From contig NC_135381.1 of NCBI RefSeq assembly GCF_049243985.1, forward strand, positions 14,619,345-14,683,344: 64,000 nt of DNA, read 5' to 3'. The translations under genes were made by a program, and so were the position numbers. Shown here piece by piece: positions 11,500-23,742 of the stretch. The first letter of the stretch is position 1; the number at the start of each line of letters is the position of its first letter. Source of the DNA: Paroedura picta (taxonomy: Eukaryota; Chordata; Lepidosauria; Squamata; Gekkonidae). Below the pieces are notes generated by a model. It worked only from the letters and a program-made list of their open reading frames with translations. It had not been told where the DNA came from and made no database searches.

Positions 11500-12050
11500 T
11501 ACACCCCGACTTTACTATATTTTTTGGATGAAGGCCTAGCTGAAGGGGGGGGGGCAGATAAAAATAGGTTGGTTGGGGAGATGACCCCCCCCCCATTCTT
11601 GCAGGTCCCACTTGCACTACTATACAGGTGTTAACACAGAGAATTCTGTCCAACCTATATGTATAAACACACATTAGGGGGGCTTAAGTTACTATCTCAG
11701 TAGAACCAGCTGGGTTTAGCTGTCAGTCACCCTAATGGTGAGGTATGGAAAGAGCTCATCTGTCTAACTGTGGCAAATTAAAATTTAAAACTAAGCAGAG
11801 CCCTGCTTGAGCAGACCAGTGGCCCATCAGGTACAGTATCTTATTTTACACATGTGGCTGATTGGTTGCCAGGAAGAGCCAGCTAAGCTCTCTGAGCCAG
11901 CAACAATAGGACCCTCCTCTGAAATGTCGGGGAAATTTCTTTGGCACGGCTATGTGGCAAGTTGAATTAGCAGTGTCCTGTCAGAAATCTATAAGTTCAA
12001 CCGTTGTGACCTCTGGCCTCCCGACCCCTTTGAAAATGCGTTCAGGCTAT
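11500..12050. other. Intergenic stretch, nothing recognised
   Basis: Low-complexity G and C runs occur at about 11548 and 11587. No exon, RNA gene or named repeat could be supported here. Confidence 0.4.
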
Positions 12051-12900
12051 CCTGAAAGGGCTGGGAGCGTGGGGGCCAAATTGGCTAGCTTCCAATGGGC
12101 ACCGGAGCCTCCCCCTGCGTGCCGACAGCCCCCTTCACCGCCCGGTCCCTGCAGAGCCAGCAGGGCTACAAGCCCCGCAACCTTCCCTGCGCCCTGGTTT
12201 GTTAGCGAGCTTGAAGTAAAATGAGGGCGCGGCTCTGGATGCCACAATTGCAGGGCCAATGCAGGCGAGTGAATGGCCGCGTTTGGAAGCCTGCCTGCCT
12301 GCCGCTGTTAGGCCCGGTCTCCGCAAGGGCGCCCTGCCAGCGGGCGGAGCTGCGTCACGGGCGCGCACGGGCGGAGACGCGGGCATTTTGCGCATTGCTG
12401 CGTCCTCGGCGCACCGCCGGGCGGCCGTGCGCTCCAGCCTGGTGCCATCTGCGGGGCGGGCACGAGGGGGCGCCCGTGGGACGGCCTCGGCCGGCGGCTC
12501 CGGGCGAGCATCGCAGCGATCGCGCTCCTTGCCCGCTTTGCTCTGGGGAGGCTGCCAAGCCCTGGCCCCGGCCTCTTGGGCGCCCTCGGGGGGACGCGCC
12601 GCCCTGCGCCGAGGGGCTCCGCGGCTGGCGAGAGAGGAGCGGCTGTCGGATGCCGGCCCGGGGGGGATGCCGGTGCCGGCGAGCTTTGCGCCCCGGCTGG
12701 GCCAGGCTCCCGCGGAGCGACGCTCGGGGTGGCGGCGCCGCCCTCGCCTGTGACCCTCTCGGCAGCGGGGCGAGCCCGGCCTCTGAGATGGAGCATCGCC
12801 GCTGTCCGCTGGGGAAGGTAGGGGTCACCTTGAAGGCGCCGCATCCTCGGCCTGTGGGGTCGAAAAGCGGATTTCGGTCCTCCCCGGCCCGCCCCCTCCC
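12050..12900 (+). promoter_or_regulatory. CpG island, candidate SLC35E4 promoter and first exon
   Basis: Very GC- and CpG-rich, with long open frames on both strands, as expected from base composition alone. A candidate leader exon ends at about 12818, where GGGGAAG is followed by GTAGGGG, a fair splice donor. The nearest downstream plus-strand gene is SLC35E4, whose coding exon is preceded by an acceptor-like site at about 17320 (pyrimidine run then CCCAG). I therefore infer a promoter with a non-coding first exon. The open frames here resemble no protein I know. Confidence 0.5.
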
Positions 12901-13879
12901 CCCGAAACCTGCAGCAGCCCCGTTCAGACGCGACGCCGACGATTACACGCGGGTCCGTTTGCATCCCTTGTTTCACTTGGTCTGGACCATCAGGACTGCC
13001 GGGGGGGGGCGTCCCTATGGAATTAAGCCAAAAGGAATTAAGCCACATGCAAAAAACCCAGTCCATGCCCGGTTCTCAATAGGGGAATGGAAGGCAGAGG
13101 CGTTTTAGTCCTGACCGGCTGCTTCCCGCTGTGTAGGGAGTTCTCCCCACGCCCGCTTATTCATACTCACTTCCCCCTGCAACCTGAAGTGGTCCAGTCT
13201 GGGACAAGCCCACCCCTTGGTTCTGCCCTGGGGTGTCAAAGCCCTGCTGGGGTGGGAAGCTGTTGCCCTGGGCAGCTGCTGGCAGGATGGATTCTCAGTC
13301 GCAGGGCCCTCTAGACCTGATTGCTTACAAACATATTAGGAGCTCTTTCCAACAGCCGGAAAAATTTCTACTTCTCGGAAATCCCCTCCAGCTCCTAGGA
13401 AGGTTCTTAAATCCCACCATCTCTCCAGGATGGGCTGGCCTGAAGGCCTGGTCCTCCCCATGTGCTTCTGACTGACACTTGGGAGATTTTCCTGTCCACC
13501 TTGTTCTTTGTCAAAAGGTGGCAGGCGATATCTGACGTTTGTGGTCTGGACATAAAGTGGTGGGAAGGGTTTAGCTCAGTGAGAACCATGGTTTTGGTAC
13601 ATAGGAGGCCACCCATGGATCCTTCCCCCATCCAGCTATTTTCTGGGAGTGGGGTTTGCCCACCCTGGGCCTCAACACCTGTGCCATCTCAAGGTATGCA
13701 ATGATTGGCGGTGACCTGAGGCTTAACTGAATGTTCTGTCTGTCATGGTCCCATTGACACGTTCAAGAGTCATTGCAGTGCAGTAGTTCAGATGTCGAAC
13801 TAGGACGGAAGAGATCCAGGTTCAGTTTCCCAGTCTGTCGTGAAAGGCTCCAAGGTCACAAAGTGATGTTTTTCATGAC

Positions 13880-14305
13880 AAGTTGGACAACTGAACCTAG
13901 GTCTCTTCCGTCCTGGACCCTACCTGGTTGTATGAGCTCCCGGAGGAGCTGTGGGCCCTGGGAGAGCTTTCGGCATTCTGCAGGGCCTGCAAACCAGAGC
14001 TCTTCCGCCAGGTTTCTGGTTGAGGCCAGTGCTAGAGGAACAGTGGACGCCCCCCCCCCCAGGAAGATCTGATGTCACGCTGGTTCCAGTATGGCTGTGA
14101 CTAGTTGTCATATCTTCTGTCGCTCTGGCTGGTAGCCCTTCCATGTTGGGAGGGCTAGTATTTTCCACCATCTTGTTGTGCTGTGTGTTTTAAAATTTTT
14201 ATAATGGGGTCTTAATGGGGTTTTCATTGGGGATTGTTATGCTATTGCATTGTTGTAACCCACCATGAGCCGGCTTCCTGGGAGTGGTGAGTAATACACA
14301 ACAGC
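13880..14305 (+). repeat. L2-like LINE 3' end
   Basis: Contains 'gcagggcctgcaaaccagag' then 'ctcttccgccaggtttctgg' and a long 3' tail ending 'aacccaccatgagccggctt'. The same order appears at 55320-55640. Confidence 0.7.
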
Positions 14306-14334
14306 AACAACTTTTAAATCAAGTCTCTTCTTTT

Positions 14335-14800
14335 CCTACTGAAGCCCTGATCTCCTTTGGGAGCTCATTCCACCAGGCGAGGGCCAGGATGGAGAAAGCT
14401 CTGGCCCTGGCTGAGGTCAAGAGGGCTTCCTTGGGGCCAGGGACCACCAGGAGGTTGGAGGTGGTAGAGCACAAGGCTTTTTGAGGGGTGTAGGCAGAGA
14501 GGCGATCCCTCAGGTACACCGTGCCCAGACCGCGTGTAGCCTTAAAGGTGATAACCCAAACTTTAATCCTGATCTGGAATTCGACTGGGAGTCAGCTCAG
14601 CTGCTTGAGGATGGCCTAGATGTGGGACCTCTGAGATGTTGCTGTGAGGACCCTGGCAGCTGCATTCTGGACCAGTTGTGTTTTTTGGATCAAGGATAAA
14701 GGCAGGCCAGTGTAGAGTGAGTTGCAGAAGTCCCATCTAAAGGTGCTCGTTGCATGGATCACTGTGGTTAGGTGTTCTGGGGCCAAGTAGGGTGCTAGTA
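14335..14800 (-). repeat. L2-like LINE fragment, minus orientation
   Basis: Reads 'gggagctcattccaccaggc' then 'ttccttggggccagggacca', the reverse complement of the L2-like ORF2 end. It sits tail-to-tail with the plus-strand copy at 13880-14305 and is closely related to 61465-61830. Confidence 0.65.
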
Positions 14801-14874
14801 GTTTGGCTTACCGTCATGGACCTTTCCCACCCCCACCCCCCAGGCCTATCATTGGCCTTTTTTGGGGGGGGGGG

Positions 14875-16020
14875 TTGGCATGACTGTATATGGCCATATC
14901 CCCCAATAAGTGCTTAAAAATTAGAAAAATTAACTTCTATCCATTCAGGAAACCCTTCCAGGGCTGTCAAGAAACCCCAGGGAGTCACAAAACCCTGGTT
15001 GAGAAAGCCAGTGCTATGGGGATGGAAAAGGAGCAGAATGTGATGTGTATCTCTAGAAAAATTCAGGCAAAGTCACGGTTTTAAAAGAGAAATGTTTGGA
15101 ACGTGCTCTTGGTGTGGCTGGCATCCATGTACTTTGTTAGAAGGACATAAATCTATGAACCTTTGTTCTGCTTTCTTTTGTCCGTAGGTAATATGCGTTG
15201 CGTCTATTAATTTCCATTCTGGATCTGCTTGCTTGCTAAAAAAATCTTTGTGAATCTGGTGGCTGATTCTCACCTGCATTGAAAGCTCAAATAGCTGCTG
15301 CTCTCAGCTAAATGTATAGAGGCAGGACAAGCCAGCTGCCTTGTGATCGCTGCCTGTTCCAGAGAAAAGCGTGGCTTTACGTGTTTATTTACATTGCACT
15401 TTTAGCCAGGAAAAGCCATTGGCCACTGATGTGAGGAGCAAGTTCTTGTACAAAGTGTGCATGCCTCTCTAGGACACATACATGTTTAAACGGAATCTCT
15501 TTCTTGCCACCTTTTGGCAATCAGAAAGGGACCTGGCTCATGTTTCTGTGGATCAGCTGTTAGATTTGTGCGCCTTTTGCTGGCTTCTCAGATTTACAAG
15601 GTCAGGCCTTACATACCTGCACCCCATATGCTCTGGCTTGGTGAGTTCAGCATTAGGGACTTATTTCCAGTTAAAACAACATTATTTCCTGTCAGGGTGT
15701 TTTCTTGACTGACCTGGCCTGAGAACCTAATATTTAGAAAAATAAGCATCCTTCCTTTAAGTCTGATTTCTTCTTCCTCTTCCTCTTCTTCCTCTTCTTT
15801 TTTTTGGGGGGGGGGCTCTGTGATTGCTCAATTGTAAAGGAAAAGCACTCTGCAGTTACTCAGAGGTATGGTAGGTTCAGCCGTGCAGCCGTGTTGGTCT
15901 GAAGTGGCAGAACGACGTTTGAGTTCAGTGGCATCTTTAAGACCAAACAAGTTTAATTATGAATATAAACTTTCCCATGCGTGTGCACTTTATCAGATGG
16001 GGGGAGGGGCAGCACTTAAG
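14875..16020. other. Intergenic repeats and unique sequence
   Basis: Positions 14875-15010 repeat the 'agggctgtcaagaaacccca' family also seen at 3820. A TTCCTC microsatellite lies at about 15773-15800. Positions 15880-15990 carry the 'ccgtgttggtctgaagtggc' dispersed repeat. No gene is visible. Confidence 0.4.
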
Positions 16021-16021
16021 A

Positions 16022-16165
16022 GTAGCAGACCAGGGCTCATTCTGTACATTTTGGATAATACACTTCCAAGGCAATTTTGCAGCTGAATTATCCTGTGCAG
16101 AACAGGAAAATCTACTTCTAAAGTGCCTTGATAGTGCGTCATCCAGCATATGTGGAATGGGCCCA
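16022..16165. repeat. Partly palindromic MITE-like repeat (GGGCYCATTC family)
   Basis: Begins 'gggctcattctgtaca' and ends near 'ggaatgggccca', with an inner 'cctgtgcagaacagg' foldback. Related pieces are at 25735-25860 and 27350-27435. The transposon class is uncertain. Confidence 0.55.
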
Positions 16166-16424
16166 GGACAGACACATTTAAATTCTCACTGTGCCGTAGA
16201 AGACAGACATCTCTGTCTCTAACTCTACCCTACTGGTTGTTGTAGGGACAGTGGAAGAAGGGAGAACAATGGGATAAGCTGCTTTGGATCCCCTTGAGGG
16301 AGAAAAGCAGGATACAAATAAAAGGAGTGTCTTCATAATCTACACCTTGTTTTTTCCAAGGCTGAGGCCTGGCATAGAAAGCAGAAGGCAGGGTGAACCC
16401 TGACACACAAATATACCTTGCCTT

Positions 16425-16690
16425 AGAGAGCCAACCTAGTGTCGTGGTTTGGAGCGTCAGCTTCTAATCTAGAGAACTAGGTTTGAGTCCCCACTCCTCC
16501 ACATGCAACCGGCTGGGTGACCTTGGCCTACAGTTGTTCTCGAATAGCAGTTCTCTCAGAGCTCTCTCAGCCCCACCTACCTCACAGGGTGTCTGTTGTG
16601 GGGAGAGGAAGGGAATGCAATTTTAAGCCACTTTGAAACTACTTCAGGTAGTGAAAAGCAGGGTATAAAAGCCAACTCTCTTCGTCTTTT
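16425..16690 (+). repeat. tRNA-derived MIR/CORE-like SINE
   Basis: Head 'agccaacctagtgtcgtggt', B-box-like 'ggtttgagtcccca', body 'cctacctcacagggtgtctg' and tail 'gggtataaaagccaactctc'. A near full-length copy. A diverged tail of the same type is at about 16200-16325. Confidence 0.75.
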
Positions 16691-17599
16691 TCCACCCTGC
16701 TAATGACATTGGCACAGTCCCTTAGAGGTTTTTGTGTGTCTCCATAGCGCCTGACTGTTTGGGATGCTGTTGATGGGTGAGTGGTTTTTTCCCTGTCTCA
16801 CTCTGCCCTTTCCCCTCCCACAGGAGAAAGCAGCCGATGAGTAGCCCTGGGCGGGCCTGGCTTCCTGGCCTCATTCACTTTAAGGACACACGCTCACGTC
16901 AGCTGGAGCTGCTGCTGTGGCCCTGCCTGATTACGCCAGAGGAGGAGCTTCCCAGCAACCACAGGACCATCACACTTTCCATGTGCTCCTCTCTGCCTGG
17001 CATCTGTTTGCAAAAGGCAGCCAGCCGGCAGCAGCCACAACAGAGCCAGCTCAGCCAGTCCCAGAGCTGGCCAGGGCATAAGGAGGACAGGTTGGTAAAA
17101 AAGCAGAAGAGCATTGCTGGGTGTGAATGGGAGATATTTTGGTCACCTAACCAGTTCCACAGAATGGCCCTGGCACCCACCCCTTGGCAAGCAGGCACCG
17201 GACAGCTGTCTCCCCGGAGCTAATGCAGGGGATTCTGGGAGCTGGGATGACCTCTGGCTTTCCATTTGAAGCCGGCTTCCCCACAGTTCTGGCTCCTTGC
17301 CCTTTGTTTCCCTTCAATCCCAGATTCTGCAGAGGAGTTCCCAAGCAAGCCAGACAGCCTCACCAAGCTGCAGTTGGAAACTTGATCCTGGTGAGTCACT
17401 GGGAGTGACTGTTGGAAAAGAGACAGGCATCGCTCCGTGGGCAGCCCAGTCTGCCGAGAGGCCGTCAGCTGAGGACTAGGAGCCTGTGGCGGCAGCAGGG
17501 TGGGAACGTGATATAAGGTGACCCTCCTCTCGGGAGCCTCCGGACGCAAAACCGCTTGGGAGGGGACTTGCTCCCGTTGGTAGGAGGCTGCCGTCCCCG

Positions 17600-20500
17600 A
17601 TGTGCCTGCCCTCTCCGAGGAGAAATGAAGCAGGAATGAACTCTGCCGATGGAGCGTGGCCACGTGCTCCTTGGAAGCCGGATCCAGGGAAGCATGGGGG
17701 ACAGCGGCCGCCCCCACCATCTCCACACGCCGTCCCCCTGGCGGCCACCGTGTTCGTCTGGCTGGTCACCGGCACCACTATGTCCAGCCTCAACAAGTGG
17801 ATCTTTGCCGTGCACAATTTCCGGTACCCCGTGCTGCTGTCGTCCCTGCATATGCTGACGGCCGTGGTGGTGGGAAGACCTTTGGCCAGGCTCCGGGTCG
17901 GGGCCAGTGGGAACCCCACCCTTGGCCCCGAGGCCAAGGCCCGGGTCTTCCTGCTCAGCTTGACCTTCTGTGCCAGCGTGGCTTTTGGGAACTTGGGCCT
18001 CAACTACGTGCAGCTGGACTTTGCTCAGATGGTGTACACCACCACGCCGCTCTTCACGCTGACCCTGTCCAAGGTGCTGCTGGGGAAGCACCACCACCCG
18101 CTGCAGTACGCAGCCATGGGCCCTATCTGCCTGGGGGCCTCCTTGAGCATCATCGGGGAGGTGCAGTTCGACCAAGCGGGGTGCTGCTTCCTCTTCGCCG
18201 CCACCTTCCTCCGTGGGCTGAAATCCATCCAGCAGAGTAAGTGGTTCCAGGGCCATGGGGTCTCTGGGTCTGTGTCCTTGTCCCTGTGTGTCCGCGAGCA
18301 GGATATGAGTCTGCCGGAGCAACCAAGTGCCCTAGTCCTTTTGGCTTAATAGTTTGAAAGAATGTGGCAAGGCCAGCCTTGAGGATTTTCAAAGGGCAAT
18401 TATTGGGGTGGGGCTTCCGTGCCCATTGAATATCCTTGCCTCTCCCTGTAACTAGTGGGAATAAATTATGCACTGTCACAAATGCTAATTATGCAAAGAG
18501 GAACGAGGCACTTTGCTTAATTTACCCAGGCTTTTTCTACTCAGCCTCACTGAATCGCTTTCTTTGCTACTGCCCTTTCCATCCCCCATGGCTTCTGTCT
18601 CATGAGCCACAACACACCCTTGGGGTGATCAGAAGGGAACCTCCCCCCCTTTCATCAGTGTAAAAGTTGGCTGGATCCAGCCCAGAGTGCATGCGGGTTT
18701 GAGCTGCTCTAAAGACAGAACGTTCTAGCCTAGATGGCCATTTTTAATCCCTCGTCATATATTTTTGGACTGCAAGGCGAACAAACCGGTCAGTCCTAGA
18801 TGAGATCAGCCCTGACTGCTCTTTAGAATGCCTGATCCTGAAGATGAAACTCAAATACTTTGGCCACCTCATGAGAAGGAAGGACTCCCTGGAGAAGAGC
18901 CTAATGCTGGGAGCGATCGAGGGCAAAAGAAGAAGGGGACGACAGAGAATGAGGTGGCTGGATGGAGTCACTGAAGCAGTTGTTGCGAGCTTAAATGGAC
19001 TCCAGGGAATGGTAGAGGACAGGAAGGCTTGGAGGATCATTGTCCATGGGGTTGCGATGGGTCGGACACAACTTCGCAACTAAAAACAACAACATATATT
19101 TTTACAGTGCCGGTGTTTGCCTCTTCTTTTAGTCCCACACTGAAGTAGAAAGAAAGGCAGTGATCCTGTGAAGTGTTCCGTCTTTGCCTGGGGCATCACA
19201 GGGGGAAATGCTTCATTCATTGCTCTGTTGTTGTTTTGGCAGTGAAAGATGGTCAGTTTATCCCAGTTGTGAAAGCGCGTGCAGAAGCCGCACCCCTGTG
19301 GTTGTGTGCCAGGGGCTCCAAATCGTGTTGTGAGATAGCCGGTGAAGCTCAGTTGTGACGTGATGTGATGATGCTCCCCCAAGCCCACCCTAGTCTACAC
19401 ATCAAGGACAAAATGTGTGTGTGTGTGTGTGTTAGCCAGCTATTCACATTTCCAGAAATGTGGATGTGGGTCCAACACCCCATAGTTTATGCGATTCATT
19501 TTGCTGTGCTTCAGCTGGTTAAGGATCCCCATCCTCTGGGACTTGTCCTGGGCTGATTCTACACTTACTTTGTTTGTTCCATTGTGAATCCTGCTGAATC
19601 CAGATTGATTTAAACTCGGGTCTTCCCCCCTCCCCATTGAAAGTGTTTAGTTTCTAGTCGGCAGAGCTTGTGTTTGTAGCCCCAGTGCTCTTAGACAGTG
19701 GGGATCAGCCAGCTGGGTGTCCTGTGAGAAATAGCCCCCTTGCCCCCCTCCTGCCCCTGCCTTAACATGAGTGGGTTTCGACAGGACGTGTACCCTCTGG
19801 GGTCCTCCGGACCGGGTTCTTGCAGGCTGCCCCGCCCTTCCTCCAGGGAGTAGCCTGAATAGCCTGCCTTCAACCTAGTATGTGAGAATTTGGAAACTAA
19901 GCAGAGTTAGTCATGATTGGTGCTTGGATGGGAGCCCACCAAAGAAGTCCAGGGTTGCTATGCAGAGGCAGGGGGCATGGCCAACCACCTCCGCTTGTCT
20001 CTTGCCCGGAACGCTCAACGGAAGGGGGGTCATCATGAGTCAACTGTGGCCCAATGACACCTTCTCCTTCTTTGTCCTCTGAGGAGCTTGTGGCAGGATC
20101 CAGGGCTGGCTCTTTCACTGTATTATCCTCACAACAACCCTGCAAGGCAGGTTGGTGGGGCGGGGAGGGGACAGACTTTATGGATAGGTAGGAAATCAGA
20201 GCCCGGACTCCCAGTCCCAGCTGAAAGCTCTCATTGCAAAGTTCTCCTGCTTGGTGTGGTGGTTAGGAGTGCAGACTTCTGGCGAGCTGGGTTTGATTTC
20301 CCTACTCCCCCACATGCAGCCAGATGGGTGAACCTGGGCTCGCCACAGTACTGATAAAGCTGTTCTGACCAAGCAGTAATATCAGGGCTCTCTCAGCCTC
20401 ACCCACCTCAAAGGGTGTCTGTTGTGGGGAGAGGAAAGGGAAGGCGACTGTAAGCCACTTTAAGACTCCTTTGGGTAGAAAAAAGTGGCATATAAGAATC

Positions 20501-20975
20501 AACTCTTCTTCTTCTCTCCCCCCCCCCCCCCGCCACAGGTACCCTGCTGCAGGAGGAGCGGATGGACTCCCCGACACTGCTGTGCCTGACCTCCTTGCCC
20601 AGCTTCTATATCCTCTTCACGGCAGCCCTCTTGCTGGAGGTCGGCCCCTCCTGGGACGGCACGCTGGCCTCCAGCGGCAGCCTCTGGCTCTGCATCCTGC
20701 TGAGCTGCCTGGGGTCGGTGCTCTACAACCTGGCCAGCTTTGGCGTCATCTCCCTGACTTCCGCCCTCACCATCCACATCCTGGGGAACTTCAACGTCGT
20801 GGGGAACCTGCTGCTCTCCCACCTGCTCTTCGGCAGCCGCCTGACCCTGCTGGGCTACGGGGGCATCACCCTCACTCTCTTGGGGGTCTTCATGTACCAC
20901 CACTGTGACCGCATCGCCCGCTGCTGGCGCTCCTTGGAGAAGCGCTCCTTGGACAGGCGAGCTGAGCAAGACTGA
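17600..20975 (+). CDS. SLC35E4: Solute carrier family 35 member E4, complete
   Basis: An orphan multi-pass membrane transporter of the nucleotide-sugar / triose-phosphate translocator superfamily; its substrate is not established. Two coding exons, 17600-18236 and 20539-20975, give 1074 nt, 357 aa plus stop; human, as I recall it, is 350 aa. The donor is AGCAGA|gtaagt and the acceptor cgccacag|GTACC. I chose the ATG at 17600 because its N-terminus (MCLPSP..., then a second Met before NSADG) parallels the human start. Residues 1-45 are Pro-rich and cytosolic. The motif MSSLNKWIF (about 61-69) follows the first membrane segment. [20 protein letters not shown] and GLKSIQQS lie in exon 1; [21 protein letters not shown] and LLFGSRL lie in exon 2. 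Two SINE-type repeats and a BovB fragment sit in the intron. Confidence 0.96.
18785..19090 (+). mobile_element. BovB/RTE LINE 3' end (ORF2 C-terminus)
   Basis: The frame from 18844 reads [20 protein letters not shown], then [10 protein letters not shown] and a final [13 protein letters not shown]. This is the well-known C-terminal signature of BovB retrotransposons. It is followed by 'gggtcggacacaacttcgca' and an ACA-rich end. It is strongly 5'-truncated and lies in the SLC35E4 intron. Confidence 0.9.
19870..19980 (+). repeat. 5S rRNA-derived SINE fragment, plus orientation
   Basis: The text 'ttggaaactaagcagagtta' then 'ggtgcttggatgggagccca' matches the internal promoter and 3' half of 5S rRNA. 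It is not a 5S gene because the first half and the terminator are missing. The SINE3 / AmnSINE-like class is inferred. Confidence 0.6.
20240..20515 (+). repeat. tRNA-derived MIR/CORE-like SINE
   Basis: Contains head 'gtggtggttaggagtgcaga', B-box-like 'gggtttgatttccc', body 'aaagggtgtctgttgtgggg' and tail 'catataagaatcaactcttc' with CTT and C runs. The tail abuts the acceptor of SLC35E4 exon 2 at 20538, so it supplies the polypyrimidine tract. Confidence 0.78.
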
Positions 20976-23604
20976 ACTGGGACTCCTGGCTGGCTGGCTG
21001 GCTGGCTGGCAGGGAATCTGGCTGCTCAGCCTGGAGTGCAACGGGAACCGAGCTCTCCCATGAGGCTTTGTGCTTAAGTAGGGCACTGGCTCTGCGCAGG
21101 TAGCGTCCCTGGTTAAAGAAGGGCAAGGGCAGAGAGTCCCCACAGGTGGCTTCGTTTCCCTCGGCCGGTGTCACAGTTAAATCCGGCCTGGGCTCTGCCT
21201 GAGCACACGTGTCCGTCCTCCGCCAAATGCCATAGTAGCTGCCCTTGCGGCCTGTGGGGGAGAAGACAGCACAGAATAGCCACTAGGGAGAATCTCGGGA
21301 GGATTTAGCCTCCCCAGTTAATTAACTCTCCAGCTGCCCTACACGATTACACAGGGCAAGAGGGCTCTGGCCAAAGGCCACCTCTGCCTGCTGTAGCGGA
21401 ATAGCAGCATGCTTGGATTCTCCTCCGCTTACAAAAAATCCTCTCTGCCTGTGGAAAGCTCACCCGGCAGGGTGGTTAGTTTGAGACTAGTCTTCTTGGC
21501 GGGCCAGTTTTCTGTATGCGGAGGGCCTCCCCTCTCCCCGTACTCGGCAAGATTGTGCTCCCAGCTCTCTTCCCCAGGGGCAGCACGCTAGGACGGTAGA
21601 GGCGGGCACCTGCTCCCTCCGTCCTACTTTGGAGCTGTAGATTTAGAAAACAAGCTTGGATTACCGGAAAGGAATTGGGGAGGGGGCGGGTTTTACGTCT
21701 CGGTCGAAATGCTCTTCCCAGGGGAAGGCATCAACCCAATTAACCTGCCATGTGCAGCACACCTTTTCTGGCTGCTCCACCATGGAGTTGGCCACGACAC
21801 GTAAGACTGGGGCAAGAAGGTTTTGTTTTTGGGGGTAGAGAGGTTAAATGTCAGGAGTCTTGGGTGCTGGCTGGCCCCCCTGATCCCTGCCAGCTGCACG
21901 GCAGCTTTGCCCCTTCTGGCTCCTTTCTCCACTAACCGATGCAGCAGCCTGAAAGAATTGTGGTGTTGTGCATGTGTGTGTGGGGGGGGGGGGCAGTGGT
22001 CTTTCCCTTGGGTGCTGCTCCCTCTCTGTCCCGTTTTCTATTAAAGCACTGATCCAGGTGTGTGGAGAAACACTCACGCAGGGACATGCCCCGGTAGATG
22101 AAGGATTGCACAACATCAGGGGCCTGTTTCTGCCCACAGCTGCCATTGGCCAGGGGTGTGTGTGTGGGGGGGTCTAGTACAATGGTGTCTGTATGTCCGC
22201 CCTCTGCTGGGCAGAGCTAATCAAATGTCTGAGCATGCCTGTGTGGGCATGCACGCACATCCTTTGCAGTCCTTGCATGGATGGCGTTTGCCTCCAGCCA
22301 CCTTGGAGTGGGTGTTCCTTCACTGCTCCTCTCTGCTGGGCAGAGCATGGCAGCCCCACGGGCTGTGTGGCTGGTGTTTGTTTTTACCATTTTGTCTGGA
22401 GTTTTTGAGTAGACTTGCACATTTTGTTTGCTGCCCAGAATGGCATGCATAAGTCACTTGCTTTCGTGTGATTTCTGGGTGAATCTGGGGGCCGGGTGAA
22501 TGCATTATACGTCCATTTCCACTCCACTGTAGGCAACCATCTTCTTTTGAAAGCCGTCTCTTCAGTCCAGTGGTGGTGTGGTGGTACCAGTGTTACTCTC
22601 CACAGGGAGAAATAATTTCTGTGTGTGTGTGTACACAGATGTGACAGGGCTACAACACATTCTGAAGTAATAAGAGCATTCTGTACACATGCAGAGAAAT
22701 CAGAGTCTTTGGCTTGTACCATTTCATTCTGCTGATGGTGGACTGCATGTTGGAATCCAACCCATTTAAAAAAAATGGAAAACTAGCACGTCAGGGATCG
22801 GCTTCCAACTTTCTCCCTGGCATGTTAGTTTCTACATGCAGGGAGGTCCTCCACACAAACGTAGAAGAGGGTTCAAAGACATGACTCTCTCCTGCCCACC
22901 TGTAGTTTGAAATGTGCGTCATCTGATTTGTCTGCAAGTGTAGGACCCCCTTTTTAAGCTGCCTTCTCATTTCCCCTTTTTAGCTTCAGGCCATTTCACA
23001 CATTACATTCCCCCAAAATCAGTGTTTGGAAACTGTACCAACATGGTTGCATGGACAAATGGCTACCTGACACACTGTGTGGGCATTCATTCACGGTGTG
23101 TGACCAGGGAGGGGGAAAGGTCAGTATTCAAGCACAGGTGTATGCACATCTCCTTTCTTGGGTTTAGGGGAAGACTTAATGAATTGACCCTGCTATGTGA
23201 CTCTAGTTGAGGACAAAGCTGTTAGATAAACATGTCCATAATACGGCTAGCCACTACCACATTGAACAAGGACGACTACTTTTAAGGGACAAAGGTTTTC
23301 GACAGTATTCAAGTCTAGTAAACTATGGGGGAGGAGCGGGTGTGGCCAGAGACATTCTTTGTCCATCTCCCATTTTGTTGCCCATAACAGGCCACTGGCT
23401 GTAAAGGCCGTAGCATCTCTGCTTGATAAAAGGGCAGTGATTGGCCAGAATAGTAAGACTGGCTTGTGGAGGAACTGGGCATCAGTGGTTCTTCAAGTTC
23501 CATTTGTCCTGTCCTGTTTGTTTTTGGACGGCCGTGGAAATCGGGCTACCTTTTCTCCTCCTCTCCAAAACACCTACATGAGGGTTTAGCTCTCTTGTCT
23601 AGAG

Positions 23605-23742
23605 CAGGGGTAGTCAACCTGTGGTCCTCCAGATGTTCATGGACTACAATTCCCATGAGCCCCCTGCCAGCATTTGCTGGCAGGGGGCTCATGGGAATTG
23701 CAGTCCATGAACATCTGGAGGACCACAGGTTGACTACCCCTG
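23605..23742. mobile_element. Palindromic hAT-type MITE
   Basis: Foldback with CAGGGGTAGTCAACCTGTGG ends. Flanking 8-mers gtctagag and ctctagag match at 7 of 8. It has very high arm identity. Confidence 0.88.

Noticed and set aside
12221-13108. 295-codon plus-strand frame and long minus-strand frames in a GC-rich stretch
   Set aside because: Stop codons are scarce because of base composition. Frames are open on both strands, the protein is Arg/Ala/Pro-rich without a known domain, and a CpG island explains it.
16777-17223. 148-codon plus-strand frame before SLC35E4
   Set aside because: No homology recognised. It lies in the probable 5' leader intron or flank of SLC35E4, with competing minus-strand frames.
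17465-18322. 285-codon minus-strand frame over SLC35E4 exon 1
   Set aside because: It is the antisense shadow of a well-conserved coding exon.
19870-19980. 5S rRNA gene
   Set aside because: Only part of the 5S sequence is present and it is diverged. A 5S-derived SINE fits better, as do the copies at 26955 and 52785.
20499-21143. 214-codon minus-strand frame over SLC35E4 exon 2
   Set aside because: Antisense shadow of real coding sequence, with no domain of its own.
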